Below are positions 15,358 through 23,155 of a DNA stretch of 44,572 nucleotides, one piece after another. The position numbers and the translations under genes are program-made. Source of the DNA: CAZKNJ01 sp964554185 (GTDB lineage Bacteria > 4484-113); the NCBI GenBank assembly GCA_964554185.1, contig CAZKNJ010000016.1:1-44572 (forward strand). Direction: 5' to 3'. Numbering within the stretch: position 1 is the stretch's first letter; every line of letters begins with the position of its first letter. The notes under the pieces were generated by a model, which saw only the letters and a program-made list of their open reading frames with translations, was not told the DNA's origin and searched no databases.

Positions 15358-17625
15358 GTGAAACCAACCAAGTACTCACAGGTTTCAGTACAGGCGCTTC
15401 TGCGTAAGCTGAACCCCCGGGCGGTGTATACCGCGCTGGGGATTGACTCCGGCCACATCCAGGATTCGGACGACGCCTACCGCACGCAGTGCCCGTTCCA
15501 CCCCGAGGCGTCCAACTACTCGCTGGTAACCGACAAGGACACCCGCGCAACCTACTGCCTGGACCTCAGCTGCCGCGCCTCCCGCTTGAATGAAGGCGGC
15601 GGCAACATCCTGGAGTTCTACGCGATGGCCAAGAACATCCCCTACGACACCGCCGTGGAGGAGTGGGCCGAGCGGCTGAACCTCAGCCTGGAGGACCGTG
15701 GCGAGGATGATGTGGATGTTGACCGCGACATCTCCTACTTCAAGTACGTGGAGGTTGGGCGCTATCTGCACGAGGAAGGCGACGAAGGCGAGGATAAGGG
15801 GCTCAAGCCCCTGCCCCTCGTGGTGGAAGGCGAAGAGGTCTTCGGGCGCGGCGTCATCGTGCCCCAGTCCCAGGTTGCCGAGCTGTCGCGGCAGTACACC
15901 AGCGACCTGTACCGCTCGCAGTTCATCTACGAGCTGACGGACAAAGAGGCCGTTGACACCGAGCGCCGGCGCAACGCCCTGTTCCTGCTGGGCAACTACT
16001 TCATCGTCTTTGAAGCCAAGACCAGCGCCGAAATAGTGCACGCCATCAACCAGGCGATTGAGCTGGTGGAGCGCCTCAACAAGGACTTTGACATCCCCTT
16101 TGAAGCCATCAACATTTACTACTCGCACAAAGTTATTGAGGTTGAGGTTGACTACACGGTGTTCGGCATCACCCCGCGCCCCGACCTGGACCGGATCTTT
16201 GCCGAGATGACACGCATCCTCGTGGCGTCAGAGGGCTCCAGCAACGGAGAGCCCGGCCCCACGGCTTTCACGCAGATAAGGAAAGACACCTACACCTACG
16301 ACTATATGACCGCGGTGCCCGGCACCAAGATCAGCCTCCCGGGCCGCGATATCTTCAAGATCCGGCTGCCCTACAACCTGTTTAAGAAGACCTCCTACCA
16401 GCGGCTGCACGAGCTCTCCCGGCGCAAGCCCGATCTGGGCGAGCGGCAAATGGTTGACCGCATGTCGCCGGCGGGGCGCGCCTTCTTTGAGCGCGCCGCC
16501 CGCGCGGTGGAGGGCGAAGGCAGGTCCGACGAGCACGAGACCATCGCCACCCTCTTCTACCGCGATACCGAGACGCCGGAGCTCCTGACCACGGCCAACC
16601 AACTGGCGCGGACTCTGCTCAAGCGCCTGTTCTCTGAGAACCGGCTCATTCTGCGCACCCCCAGCGAGCATTTCAACCGCGCCCTGGGCGGCGGCTTCCA
16701 CCCGGGCAACCTCTACATGGTCGCCGGCTTCCCCGGCAGCGGTACGACTACTTTCTCCATGTGGCTGCTCACGCGGATCGCCGAGGCTTACCGCATACCT
16801 TGCGTGTTCGTCTCGCTGCAGGTGGGCATTGAAGAGCTGTTCAAGCGCACGCTGGCGATGCTCGGCGGGATTGACCTGGGCGAAATATCGCAGAAACGCC
16901 AGCAGCCAAGCGAGCTTTATTCCGACAGCGCCTTCCACCGGCGCACCTTCGCTGCTTACGAGAAATTCGTTGAGATTGCGGACAACATCACCATCGTTGA
17001 GGGCACCCGCGTCGCCAGCATTGACCACCTGCGCAAGCTCGCCTCCGACCTCAAGCATAAGACGGTGGAGGCCAACGGCCAGTCCAATGTCCTTGTGGTG
17101 ATTGACTCGCTGCAATTGCTGCTGGCGCATATGCGCGTGGCCCGCGAGGCGGAAGGCGGCTACAACCTGGATATGCTCACCTCCATGCTCAAGACGATGG
17201 CGCGCGAGCTGGACATCACCATCTACGCCACCACCGAGTACTACGCCGAGCACAACTCCTTCTACGCCGGCGTTGATCCGGCGAACACCGACCTGAAGGA
17301 GCTTTACCAGAGCACGCAGTTCGCCGACACCGTGAGCATCCTCTCCAACCAGGGGACGCGCCTGCACAACCTCATTGACTACTACCGCAGCACCCTCGCC
17401 GGCACCCACCAGGAGCAGGAGACCGGCAAGCTGGTGAAGCGCCTGCAGGGAATTGAAGACGAGATGCGCGAAAGCGAGGCCTGCAAGGCCATGCAAAGCG
17501 CGTTCTGCGTACTGGACATCATTAAGAACCGCGGCGGAATGACCAACAAGATACTCTTCATCCACAACCGCTCCACCGCGAGCTTTGAGCCGGTTGATTA
17601 CTTCGAGTCGCTGGATACCATCTAG
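15358..17625 (+). CDS. Primase/helicase-like protein: CHC2-like zinc finger, AEP-like middle, degenerate DnaB-like ATPase
   Basis: 755 residues from GTG 15358 (AAGGCG upstream). The N-terminus has a primase-type zinc finger: C45-P-F-H48 and C67-x4-C72, followed by GGNILEFYAMAKNI as in DnaG CHC2 domains. The middle (about 205-345) is compatible with a diverged archaeo-eukaryotic primase fold (SHKVIEVEVDYTVFG, IFKIRLPYN), but the expected DxD is F218-E-A-K, so this assignment is tentative. The C-terminus (about 438-750) matches the DnaB/Twinkle helicase domain: Walker B VLVVIDSLQLL (D583), TIYATTEYY, and CVLDIIKNRGGMTNK. The P-loop G457-FPGSG-TTT has Thr where the Walker A Lys should be. The order resembles phage T7 gp4 and Twinkle, yet no phage genes are nearby. 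It may be a non-catalytic or repurposed relative. Confidence 0.8.
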   Translation: MKPTKYSQVSVQALLRKLNPRAVYTALGIDSGHIQDSDDAYRTQCPFHPEASNYSLVTDKDTRATYCLDLSCRASRLNEGGGNILEFYAMAKNIPYDTAVEEWAERLNLSLEDRGEDDVDVDRDISYFKYVEVGRYLHEEGDEGEDKGLKPLPLVVEGEEVFGRGVIVPQSQVAELSRQYTSDLYRSQFIYELTDKEAVDTERRRNALFLLGNYFIVFEAKTSAEIVHAINQAIELVERLNKDFDIPFEAINIYYSHKVIEVEVDYTVFGITPRPDLDRIFAEMTRILVASEGSSNGEPGPTAFTQIRKDTYTYDYMTAVPGTKISLPGRDIFKIRLPYNLFKKTSYQRLHELSRRKPDLGERQMVDRMSPAGRAFFERAARAVEGEGRSDEHETIATLFYRDTETPELLTTANQLARTLLKRLFSENRLILRTPSEHFNRALGGGFHPGNLYMVAGFPGSGTTTFSMWLLTRIAEAYRIPCVFVSLQVGIEELFKRTLAMLGGIDLGEISQKRQQPSELYSDSAFHRRTFAAYEKFVEIADNITIVEGTRVASIDHLRKLASDLKHKTVEANGQSNVLVVIDSLQLLLAHMRVAREAEGGYNLDMLTSMLKTMARELDITIYATTEYYAEHNSFYAGVDPANTDLKELYQSTQFADTVSILSNQGTRLHNLIDYYRSTLAGTHQEQETGKLVKRLQGIEDEMRESEACKAMQSAFCVLDIIKNRGGMTNKILFIHNRSTASFEPVDYFESLDTI

Positions 17626-17634
17626 CCGCGGCGA

Positions 17635-17663
17635 TTGACACCGCCCGCAATCACCCTTAAGAT
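17635..17663 (+). promoter_or_regulatory. Consensus promoter of tRNA-Arg(ACG)
   Basis: TTGACA (17635-17640), 17-bp spacer, TAAGAT (17658-17663). The expected +1 is about 17670, five bases before the mature tRNA 5' end. Confidence 0.8.
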
Positions 17664-17674
17664 TACGTGTCCAT

Positions 17675-17748
17675 GCGCCCGTAGCTCAGCGGATTAGAGC
17701 GTTGGTCTACGGAACCAAAGGTCGTAGGTTCGAATCCTACCGGGCGTA
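17675..17748 (+). tRNA. tRNA-Arg, anticodon ACG
   Basis: Full cloverleaf. Acceptor GCGCCCG pairs with CGGGCGT (one G-U pair), D stem is GCTC/GAGC, and the anticodon stem TTGGT/ACCAA closes loop CTACGGA (anticodon ACG, read as ICG). The T arm is GTAGG-TTCGAAT-CCTAC and the discriminator is A. CCA is not encoded. Confidence 0.96.
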
Positions 17749-17794
17749 TTAACACCCCTTGCCCCCCTTCTTGTGCGGCCGCGGCAAGCCTCAA

Positions 17795-17803
17795 TGGTAG
17801 AAT
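17795..17803 (+). promoter_or_regulatory. Extended -10 promoter of the APC-Usp permease gene
   Basis: TG-G-TAGAAT. The expected +1 is near 17810, giving a leader of only about 12 nt without a recognisable Shine-Dalgarno sequence. Confidence 0.5.
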
Positions 17804-17821
17804 AGAAACCACAACCGGCGG

Positions 17822-20122
17822 ATGGGGCTTTCCAATAACAACCGTAATGCTCCGGCTGACACGCAGGAAGTAACGCTCACCCGCAGCCTCGGCCTGCTGG
17901 ACGCCACGATGATAGGCGTGGGTGGGATGATCGGCGCGGGCATCTTCGTGCTCACCGGCATCGCCGCCGGCGTCGCCGGGCCCGCATCAATCCTGGCCTT
18001 CGGGTTGAACGGCGTGGTGACGCTGCTCACCGCGCTCTGCTATGCCGAGCTGACCTCTGCCATCCCCGAAGCGGGCGGCGGCTACGCCTTCATCCGGCGC
18101 GCCTTCCCCGGCCTGGTGGGCTTCCTGTCCGGTTGGGGGCTCTGGTTCGCTTACACCGTCGCCTGCAGCCTCTACGCCGCCGGTCTTGCGAGCTACACCC
18201 ACGAGTTCCTCACGCTTTACGCGGGCGGTTTCCAGCCGCTGGTTGACGCGGCGCTGGGCCCGCGCGGGGCCATTGTGCTGTACACCGTGGTAATGGGCGG
18301 GCTGTTCATCGGCCTCAATATCTGGGGCGCCGCCGCCACCGGCAAGACCGAGAACATCATCACGCTCGCCAAAATCGCCACCCTCGGCGTCTTCGCGGCC
18401 TTCGGCATTGGCGTGGCGCTGCGCACCCCCCAGGATACGGCAGGCGCTTTCATCCCCTTCTTCCCGCAGGGCATACCCGCAGTGTTCATCGCCATGGGCC
18501 TGACCTTCATCGCGTTCCAGGGCTACGACCTCATCGCCACCGCTTCCGAAGAGATAAAACGCCCCGAGCGCACCATCCCGCGCGCCATTATGCTGGCGCT
18601 GGGAATCACCATCGCCATCTACCTGCTCATCGTGTTCGTCTCGCTGGGCGCGGTGCGGGTGGAAGGCATGGCGAGCTGGCAGTTCCTCGGCCAGTACAAG
18701 GAAACCGCCATCGTCCGCGCCGCCCAGAACTTCATGCCCGGCTTCGGCGTTGTGCTGATTGTCATCGGCGGCTTGCTGTCCACCATGAGCGCGCTCAACG
18801 CCACCATCCTCGCCTCCTCCCGCGTGGCTTTCTCCATGGGGCGCGACAAGTGGCTGCCGTCGTTCTTCTCCCTCATTCACCGCATCCGCCGCACGCCGCA
18901 TCTCGCCATCGCCGCAACCGGCGTGCTGCTGCTCATCATCGCCGTGAGCCTGCCCATCGAGTCGCTGGGCTCCGCCGCCAGCCTGGTGTTCCTGCTTACT
19001 TTCGCGCTGGTCAACCTCTCGCTCATCGTCATCCGCCGCAAGTATCCGGAGCTCAAGGGCGGCTTCCGCACGCCGTTGTATCCCACCGTGCCTATTGTCG
19101 GGCTCGCCTGCAACCTCGCGCTGGCGGTCTCCCAGTTCTGGTTCCGCCCCGAGGCCTGGTATCTGGCGCTGGGCTGGCTGCTGCTCGGTTACATCATCTA
19201 CCACAGCTACTACGTACGCGTCACCGAGCGCGAAGCTCCCAAGGTTCTGCCGCTGCCCGCTACCGGCACCGTCTACGAAGGGAAAATGCGCATCCTTGTT
19301 CCCGTGGCCAATCCCGGCAACGTTGCGCCGCTGCTCGACCTCGCGCTTCCCCTTGCCCATGAGTTTGACGGCATCATCACCGTGCTCAACGTGGTGAAGG
19401 TGCCCCGCCAGACGCCCATTGAGGAAGGCCTGCGCTTCGCCGCCCAGGGGCAATCGGTGCTGAAAGCCGCCGAGGAATACGCCCGCGGCCATGGCGCGGC
19501 CATCCGTACCCGTACTTCGCTGGCGCACCTCATCGTGGACGGCATCGCGGACACTGTAGAGCGCGAGAAGACCGACTTGCTCATCCTCGGCTGGAAGGGC
19601 TACGCCCGCGATCCCTCTCACGTTTTCGGCGAGACCACCGACTACCTGTTGCGGCACAATCCGTGCGACCTCATAGTGCTGAAGCGGCGCAAGCATCCCT
19701 TCCGCCGAATCCTGCTGGCAACCGGCGGCGGCCCCAACGCCGAGCTGGCCGCGCAGATTGTGAAGCCGCTGGCCAAGCACGACGACGCTTCCATCACGCT
19801 CTGCACCGCGGTGACCTACGACAAGCCCGAAGCTTATGAAGAAACCGGCCGTGAGATTCTGGACGCTATCGAAAAGCGAAGCTTCAGCGGCATGCGCACC
19901 GATAAAGCGGTGCTCAAAGGCAACACCGTCGCCGACGCCGTGGCGCAAGCCTCCAAGGACTACGACCTGGTGGCCATCGGCGCCTCCCGTGAGCCGCTGC
20001 TGCGCAAGATGCTAGTAGGCGAAATTCCCGCGCAGGTGGCGCGCCGCTCCGAGGCGAGTGTCATCATCGCCAAGCGCTTCGAGGGCCCGCTGAAAAGCTG
20101 GTTCAAGCGCACCTTCGGCTAA
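17822..20122 (+). CDS. APC-family amino-acid permease fused to two UspA domains
   Basis: Inner-membrane amino acid/polyamine transporter. Residues 18-465 hold about 12 hydrophobic segments, starting with the APC signature TMIGVGGMIGAGIFVLTGIAAG, and include FIAFQGYDLIATASEEIKRPERTIPRAI. Two universal-stress-protein domains follow: about 487-625 (KMRILVPVANPGNVAPLLDLA ... DLLILGWKG ... NPCDLIVLK) and about 627-755 (RRILLATGGGPNAELAAQI ... DLVAIGASREP ... SVIIAKR). The fusion is known in the APC family, where the Usp part is thought to regulate transport. Neither Usp domain shows a clear complete ATP-binding G-x2-G-x9-G[S/T] motif by eye. A short leader and the flanking tRNA-Arg genes suggest independent transcription. 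Confidence 0.93.
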   Translation: MGLSNNNRNAPADTQEVTLTRSLGLLDATMIGVGGMIGAGIFVLTGIAAGVAGPASILAFGLNGVVTLLTALCYAELTSAIPEAGGGYAFIRRAFPGLVGFLSGWGLWFAYTVACSLYAAGLASYTHEFLTLYAGGFQPLVDAALGPRGAIVLYTVVMGGLFIGLNIWGAAATGKTENIITLAKIATLGVFAAFGIGVALRTPQDTAGAFIPFFPQGIPAVFIAMGLTFIAFQGYDLIATASEEIKRPERTIPRAIMLALGITIAIYLLIVFVSLGAVRVEGMASWQFLGQYKETAIVRAAQNFMPGFGVVLIVIGGLLSTMSALNATILASSRVAFSMGRDKWLPSFFSLIHRIRRTPHLAIAATGVLLLIIAVSLPIESLGSAASLVFLLTFALVNLSLIVIRRKYPELKGGFRTPLYPTVPIVGLACNLALAVSQFWFRPEAWYLALGWLLLGYIIYHSYYVRVTEREAPKVLPLPATGTVYEGKMRILVPVANPGNVAPLLDLALPLAHEFDGIITVLNVVKVPRQTPIEEGLRFAAQGQSVLKAAEEYARGHGAAIRTRTSLAHLIVDGIADTVEREKTDLLILGWKGYARDPSHVFGETTDYLLRHNPCDLIVLKRRKHPFRRILLATGGGPNAELAAQIVKPLAKHDDASITLCTAVTYDKPEAYEETGREILDAIEKRSFSGMRTDKAVLKGNTVADAVAQASKDYDLVAIGASREPLLRKMLVGEIPAQVARRSEASVIIAKRFEGPLKSWFKRTFG

Positions 20123-20164
20123 GCCGGTCGCATCCCGCGCTCACGTCCTCCGCCTTCGCCCGTC

Positions 20165-20173
20165 TGTTAGAAT
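20165..20173 (+). promoter_or_regulatory. Extended -10 promoter of tRNA-Arg(CCT)
   Basis: TG-T-TAGAAT. The expected +1 is about 20180, two bases before the mature tRNA end at 20182. Confidence 0.6.
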
Positions 20174-20181
20174 ATTCGCGC

Positions 20182-20254
20182 GCCCCGGTAGCTCAACGGA
20201 TAGAGCGTCTCTCTCCTAAAGAGAAGGTTGCAGGTTCAATTCCTGCCCGGGGCA
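20182..20254 (+). tRNA. tRNA-Arg, anticodon CCT
   Basis: Full cloverleaf. Acceptor GCCCCGG/CCGGGGC, D stem GCTC/GAGC, anticodon stem TCTCT/AGAGA with loop CTCCTAA (anticodon CCT, reads AGG). The T arm is GCAGG-TTCAATT-CCTGC and the discriminator is A; CCA is not encoded. Its last 19 bases overlap the 3' end of the convergent membrane-protein gene. Confidence 0.96.
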
Positions 20255-21072
20255 GGCTGGCTTGCAGTATCCCCCTCGGGCACGTCTTTCACCGCGCGGA
20301 ATCCCTGGCTACCTAAACCCTGTGTCTTGCGTCGGCTCCACACCTTGCCGTCATACACGATGATGAAGGCGTTCTCTGCGCCGTCCTCGGTGGCCGTCCA
20401 CCAGTAAACCGTCTCGGCGAACGGATCCCACAGCGGCGGTTCCTTATCCGGCTGCACCTCGTAAGTAGCCCGTTTCGTCTGCGCGTCCCAGCGCCCGCCG
20501 CAGTTCACGCCGTGCCGCGCCATGGAGCGCACGGCTTCCTCCACCGTCGGCAGCCGCCAGAGGTGCTGCGGCTCGTCCACCAGTCGCGCTTCCAGGCTGA
20601 CATCGGTATTGCGGGTGCTCACCTTGTAGGCGGGATACGCGCCGCAGCAGAGCACCACCAGCAGCGGTATGCCCACGAAAATGGAATAGGCCAGGCGCAG
20701 CGGGCGCGGCTGGCTGAACCACCAGAGCACTCCCACGCCTACCACCAGCAGCGTGACCGGCAGCCAGCTTAGCACCGCCGCCAGTTTGAAGTCGGGCCAC
20801 ATCTCCCGGAAGATCAGGAAGCTGAAAGCAGCGCCCAGCGAAAAGTAGATGGCCGCGCCAATCTTCGGCCAGCGGATGGCCAGCGCACCCATTACCAGGC
20901 AGATGCCCATCGGCGTCAGGTAAGCGGCGGTTTGCAGCAGCCGTCCGCCCAGCGTAGCGGCCCACCAGCCCTCGTGGAATGCCTCCATAATCCCCCAGAA
21001 GGCCCACAGCGCCGCGATGAGCATGCTGATTCCCAGCGCGATCCAGCCGAGAATCGCCTGCCGGCGGTGCAT
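20236..21072 (-). CDS. Membrane protein with C-terminal Lcl/DUF1566-like domain
   Basis: The 278-residue protein has about five hydrophobic segments in its first half (LGWIALGISMLIAALWAFWG, LTPMGICLVMGALAI, IYFSLGAAFSFLIF, WLPVTLLVVGVGVLWWF, IFVGIPLLVVLCCGAY). The outward C-terminal part has the pattern LWRLPTVEEA ... YWWTATEDG ... AFIIVYDGKV ... GFRAVK, typical of Lcl C-terminal (DUF1566) domains, which are FGE-sulfatase-like folds of unclear role. TAGAAT 9 nt upstream of the ATG implies a leader of about 3 nt. The last codons and the stop are read from the antisense of the tRNA-Arg(CCT) 3' end; the terminal residues APGRN therefore come from tRNA sequence. Function unknown. Confidence 0.82.
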   Translation of the reverse strand: MHRRQAILGWIALGISMLIAALWAFWGIMEAFHEGWWAATLGGRLLQTAAYLTPMGICLVMGALAIRWPKIGAAIYFSLGAAFSFLIFREMWPDFKLAAVLSWLPVTLLVVGVGVLWWFSQPRPLRLAYSIFVGIPLLVVLCCGAYPAYKVSTRNTDVSLEARLVDEPQHLWRLPTVEEAVRSMARHGVNCGGRWDAQTKRATYEVQPDKEPPLWDPFAETVYWWTATEDGAENAFIIVYDGKVWSRRKTQGLGSQGFRAVKDVPEGDTASQPAPGRN

Positions 21073-21081
21073 ATGTTGCTC

Positions 21082-21087
21082 ATTCTA
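21082..21087 (-). promoter_or_regulatory. -10 box, near-leaderless geometry
   Basis: Minus-strand TAGAAT; 9 nt separate it from the ATG at 21072, predicting a leader of about 3 nt. The upstream bases are GTT, so there is no TGn extension and no clear -35. Confidence 0.4.
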
Positions 21088-21151
21088 AACGACGGCTCCA
21101 GTGGGTGCAAGAACAAGAGCTCAACCAACGCCCCGTGCGCCGCCTGGAGCC

Positions 21152-21829
21152 TTACTCCGGCGTCTCCGCCGGCAGAATCTCAAACGAGTATTCGTTATTA
21201 TCCAGGCGATTCAGCCAGTTGAACGGGTCGCCTTCCGGACGGAAAGAAGCAGGCACTTCTCCCGGATTCGCGCCATACCAGCCGATGCCGCCCCACTGGC
21301 GCTCGCGGGCGGCGAACACCCGCACAAGATACTTACTTGCGGGCAGCGGTGGCAAGTGGTAGATGAAGCTCTCCACCGGCTCACCTTCGCCCGGCGGTTC
21401 TGTGATTTGCAGCTCAAGGTTCATCTCGAACTCGTGCTTGCCGTCGAAGAATGGCCGCCGCATAATCGCAAACTTGTTCTCTGGCAGCTCCACCTTGTAC
21501 TGATACTCGCTAAAAAGGACACCTTGAAACTCATTCGCGGTGTATCCCTGCAGGATAACGGGCCGGTATTCCGCCGAGATGCGCAACTCAATGGCAGAGG
21601 ATTCACCTTCCCTAACTCCGGCAGGCAGCAGCGCTTCCTCAACATAGGGGAAGTAGTACCTGTAGCAGCCCTCCCGCGGCACCAGCATCTCCCCCGGCTT
21701 CCCGTGGTATGGCCAGTCTGCCGGCGGCAACAAAGATTCTGGTGGTGGCGGTGGCGGTATACGCCCGGTGCAAGCAGCGCACATGAAAGCGCAAGTAATC
21801 ACCGCCGAGATTATGGCTAGAGTTCTCAT
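21152..21829 (-). CDS. Probable lipoprotein of unknown function
   Basis: ATG 21829 starts a lipoprotein-like signal (MRTLAIISAVITCAFMCAAC, candidate lipidated Cys20; the -3 position is Cys, an atypical lipobox). A proline run (RIPPPPPPES) follows, then a beta-rich region of about 190 residues with no motif I recognise. The frame is open to GTG 21886, and TAGAAT (21897-21892) lies 5 nt before that GTG, but that start would put a charged 19-residue extension ahead of the signal, so I prefer 21829 (AAAGAGACGAAG upstream). The gene lies 79 nt upstream of the membrane-protein gene on the same strand, but each appears to have its own -10 box. Confidence 0.75.
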   Translation of the reverse strand: MRTLAIISAVITCAFMCAACTGRIPPPPPPESLLPPADWPYHGKPGEMLVPREGCYRYYFPYVEEALLPAGVREGESSAIELRISAEYRPVILQGYTANEFQGVLFSEYQYKVELPENKFAIMRRPFFDGKHEFEMNLELQITEPPGEGEPVESFIYHLPPLPASKYLVRVFAARERQWGGIGWYGANPGEVPASFRPEGDPFNWLNRLDNNEYSFEILPAETPE

Positions 21830-21986
21830 CTTCGTCTCTTTCGGATCCCTTAAGGCCCACGCCCAGCGCGGCGCTTGCTGCGCCACAGTAGATTCTACCC
21901 ATTCCGTGCACTCTTCGGCGGCTACTGGATTATGAAGTGGATTGCGAGAGAGCTTCCTAGAGTCCAGCTGAGGCTATGCAATGATC

Positions 21987-23153
21987 TTACTTCAGCGCTT
22001 CTTTCTTCCCCGAGTAGTAATCCCGGCCGAGGCTTACCGGGCGGTGCACCTCCGGCGGCAGCAGCGGCTTGCCTTCGGCAACGAGCGCCGCCACATTCAT
22101 CCCCACGCCCGGCCCCAGCATGAAACCCTGGCCGCACATTCCCACCGCGACCGTCAGCCCCGGCGCCTCCGCCACGTTATCAATGATGGGGACGCCGTCC
22201 GGCGTCATCGGGTAGCAGCCGCGCCACACGCGGCGGATGAGCAGCTGCCGGAAGCGCGGGATGAGCGTAATCATCCGCCGCGCCAGCACCGGCAGGAACT
22301 CGCTCAGCGGCTCGCGGTTGGTGCCGGGGAACAGCTCCTTGGGCGTGTAGCAGAAGATGATCGGCCCTTCTTGGTTCTGGCCGAAGTAGAAGTTCGCGGT
22401 CTTGCCCTCGGGGCCGGGGCGCAGGTCCACAATCAACGGCCCCAGGAACTGCTCCACCGGCGCGGTGATGCCCGCCTCATGGCTGTCCGGCGCCACCGGC
22501 AGGTCAATCCCCAGCAGCTTCCCGTGCTCGCTGGCGTCGGCTCCGGCGGCGATGACCACGTGTCCTGCGTGGTATTCGCCGCGGTCAGTCTTTACGCCGA
22601 TGACGCGGCTGCCGTCGCGTAGATAGCCGGTTACTTTCTCGCGCAGGTGAAACTCCGCGCCCAATTCCGCCGCCGCGCGCTTGAACGCCACCGCCGCCTT
22701 GAGCGGGCTCACCTGCCCGTCACGGGGCGAGAAGGTGCCGCCGCGCAGGCCCTCGCGCTCTATGCCGGGCACCAGCTCGGCTATGGCGCCGGCGTCCACC
22801 CAGTCAATCTCCAGCCCGAAGCCCTTTTGCATCGGCAGGATGCTCTTGAGCGTCTGCTCAATGTCCTCGCCGTACACCGGGAAGCAGTAGCCGCCCGGCT
22901 TCCAGTCAATATCGTCGCCGTGGGTTTCGCGCCAGGTGGACATCTCCTTGAGCGAGTCCTGGCACAGCAGTATCTTCGCCGGGTCTGAATGGGTCGCGCG
23001 CACCCCGCCAATGGCCGCCTTGTTGTCGCCCTGCCCCACGGCGCTGCGGTAGTCAATGCCCAGGACCTTCAGCCCGCGCTTCGCGAGGTGGTAGGCGCTG
23101 GGAACTCCCACGCTTCCGCAGCCGACCACAATCGCGTCGTAGGTCTGCGCCAT
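21987..23153 (-). CDS. DAO-family FAD-dependent oxidoreductase (sarcosine-oxidase-beta/amine-oxidase-like)
   Basis: 388 residues. An N-terminal Rossmann motif YDAIVVGCGSVGVPSAYHLAKRG and the C-terminal DAO block YPMTPDGVPIIDNVAEAPGLTVAVGMCGQGFMLGPGVGMNVAALV mark the family of sarcosine, glycine, proline and opine dehydrogenases, which oxidise secondary amines or imino acids. The ATG at 23153 lies 2 nt after the TAG of the alpha-like gene upstream; the frame is open further upstream, but only in sequence belonging to that gene. Pairing with a Fer2/FAD/BFD alpha-like protein is the usual arrangement for heteromeric sarcosine oxidases and dye-linked L-proline or opine dehydrogenases. The substrate cannot be read from the sequence. 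The stretch from 21897 to 21986 holds nothing I recognise. Confidence 0.9.
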   Translation of the reverse strand: MAQTYDAIVVGCGSVGVPSAYHLAKRGLKVLGIDYRSAVGQGDNKAAIGGVRATHSDPAKILLCQDSLKEMSTWRETHGDDIDWKPGGYCFPVYGEDIEQTLKSILPMQKGFGLEIDWVDAGAIAELVPGIEREGLRGGTFSPRDGQVSPLKAAVAFKRAAAELGAEFHLREKVTGYLRDGSRVIGVKTDRGEYHAGHVVIAAGADASEHGKLLGIDLPVAPDSHEAGITAPVEQFLGPLIVDLRPGPEGKTANFYFGQNQEGPIIFCYTPKELFPGTNREPLSEFLPVLARRMITLIPRFRQLLIRRVWRGCYPMTPDGVPIIDNVAEAPGLTVAVGMCGQGFMLGPGVGMNVAALVAEGKPLLPPEVHRPVSLGRDYYSGKKEALK

Positions 23154-23155
23154 CG

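Noticed and set aside
17987..19948. 653-residue open frame antisense to the APC-Usp gene
   Set aside because: High-GC shadow of a gene with strong protein homology; the translation is His/Gly/Asp-rich, without domains or ribosome site.
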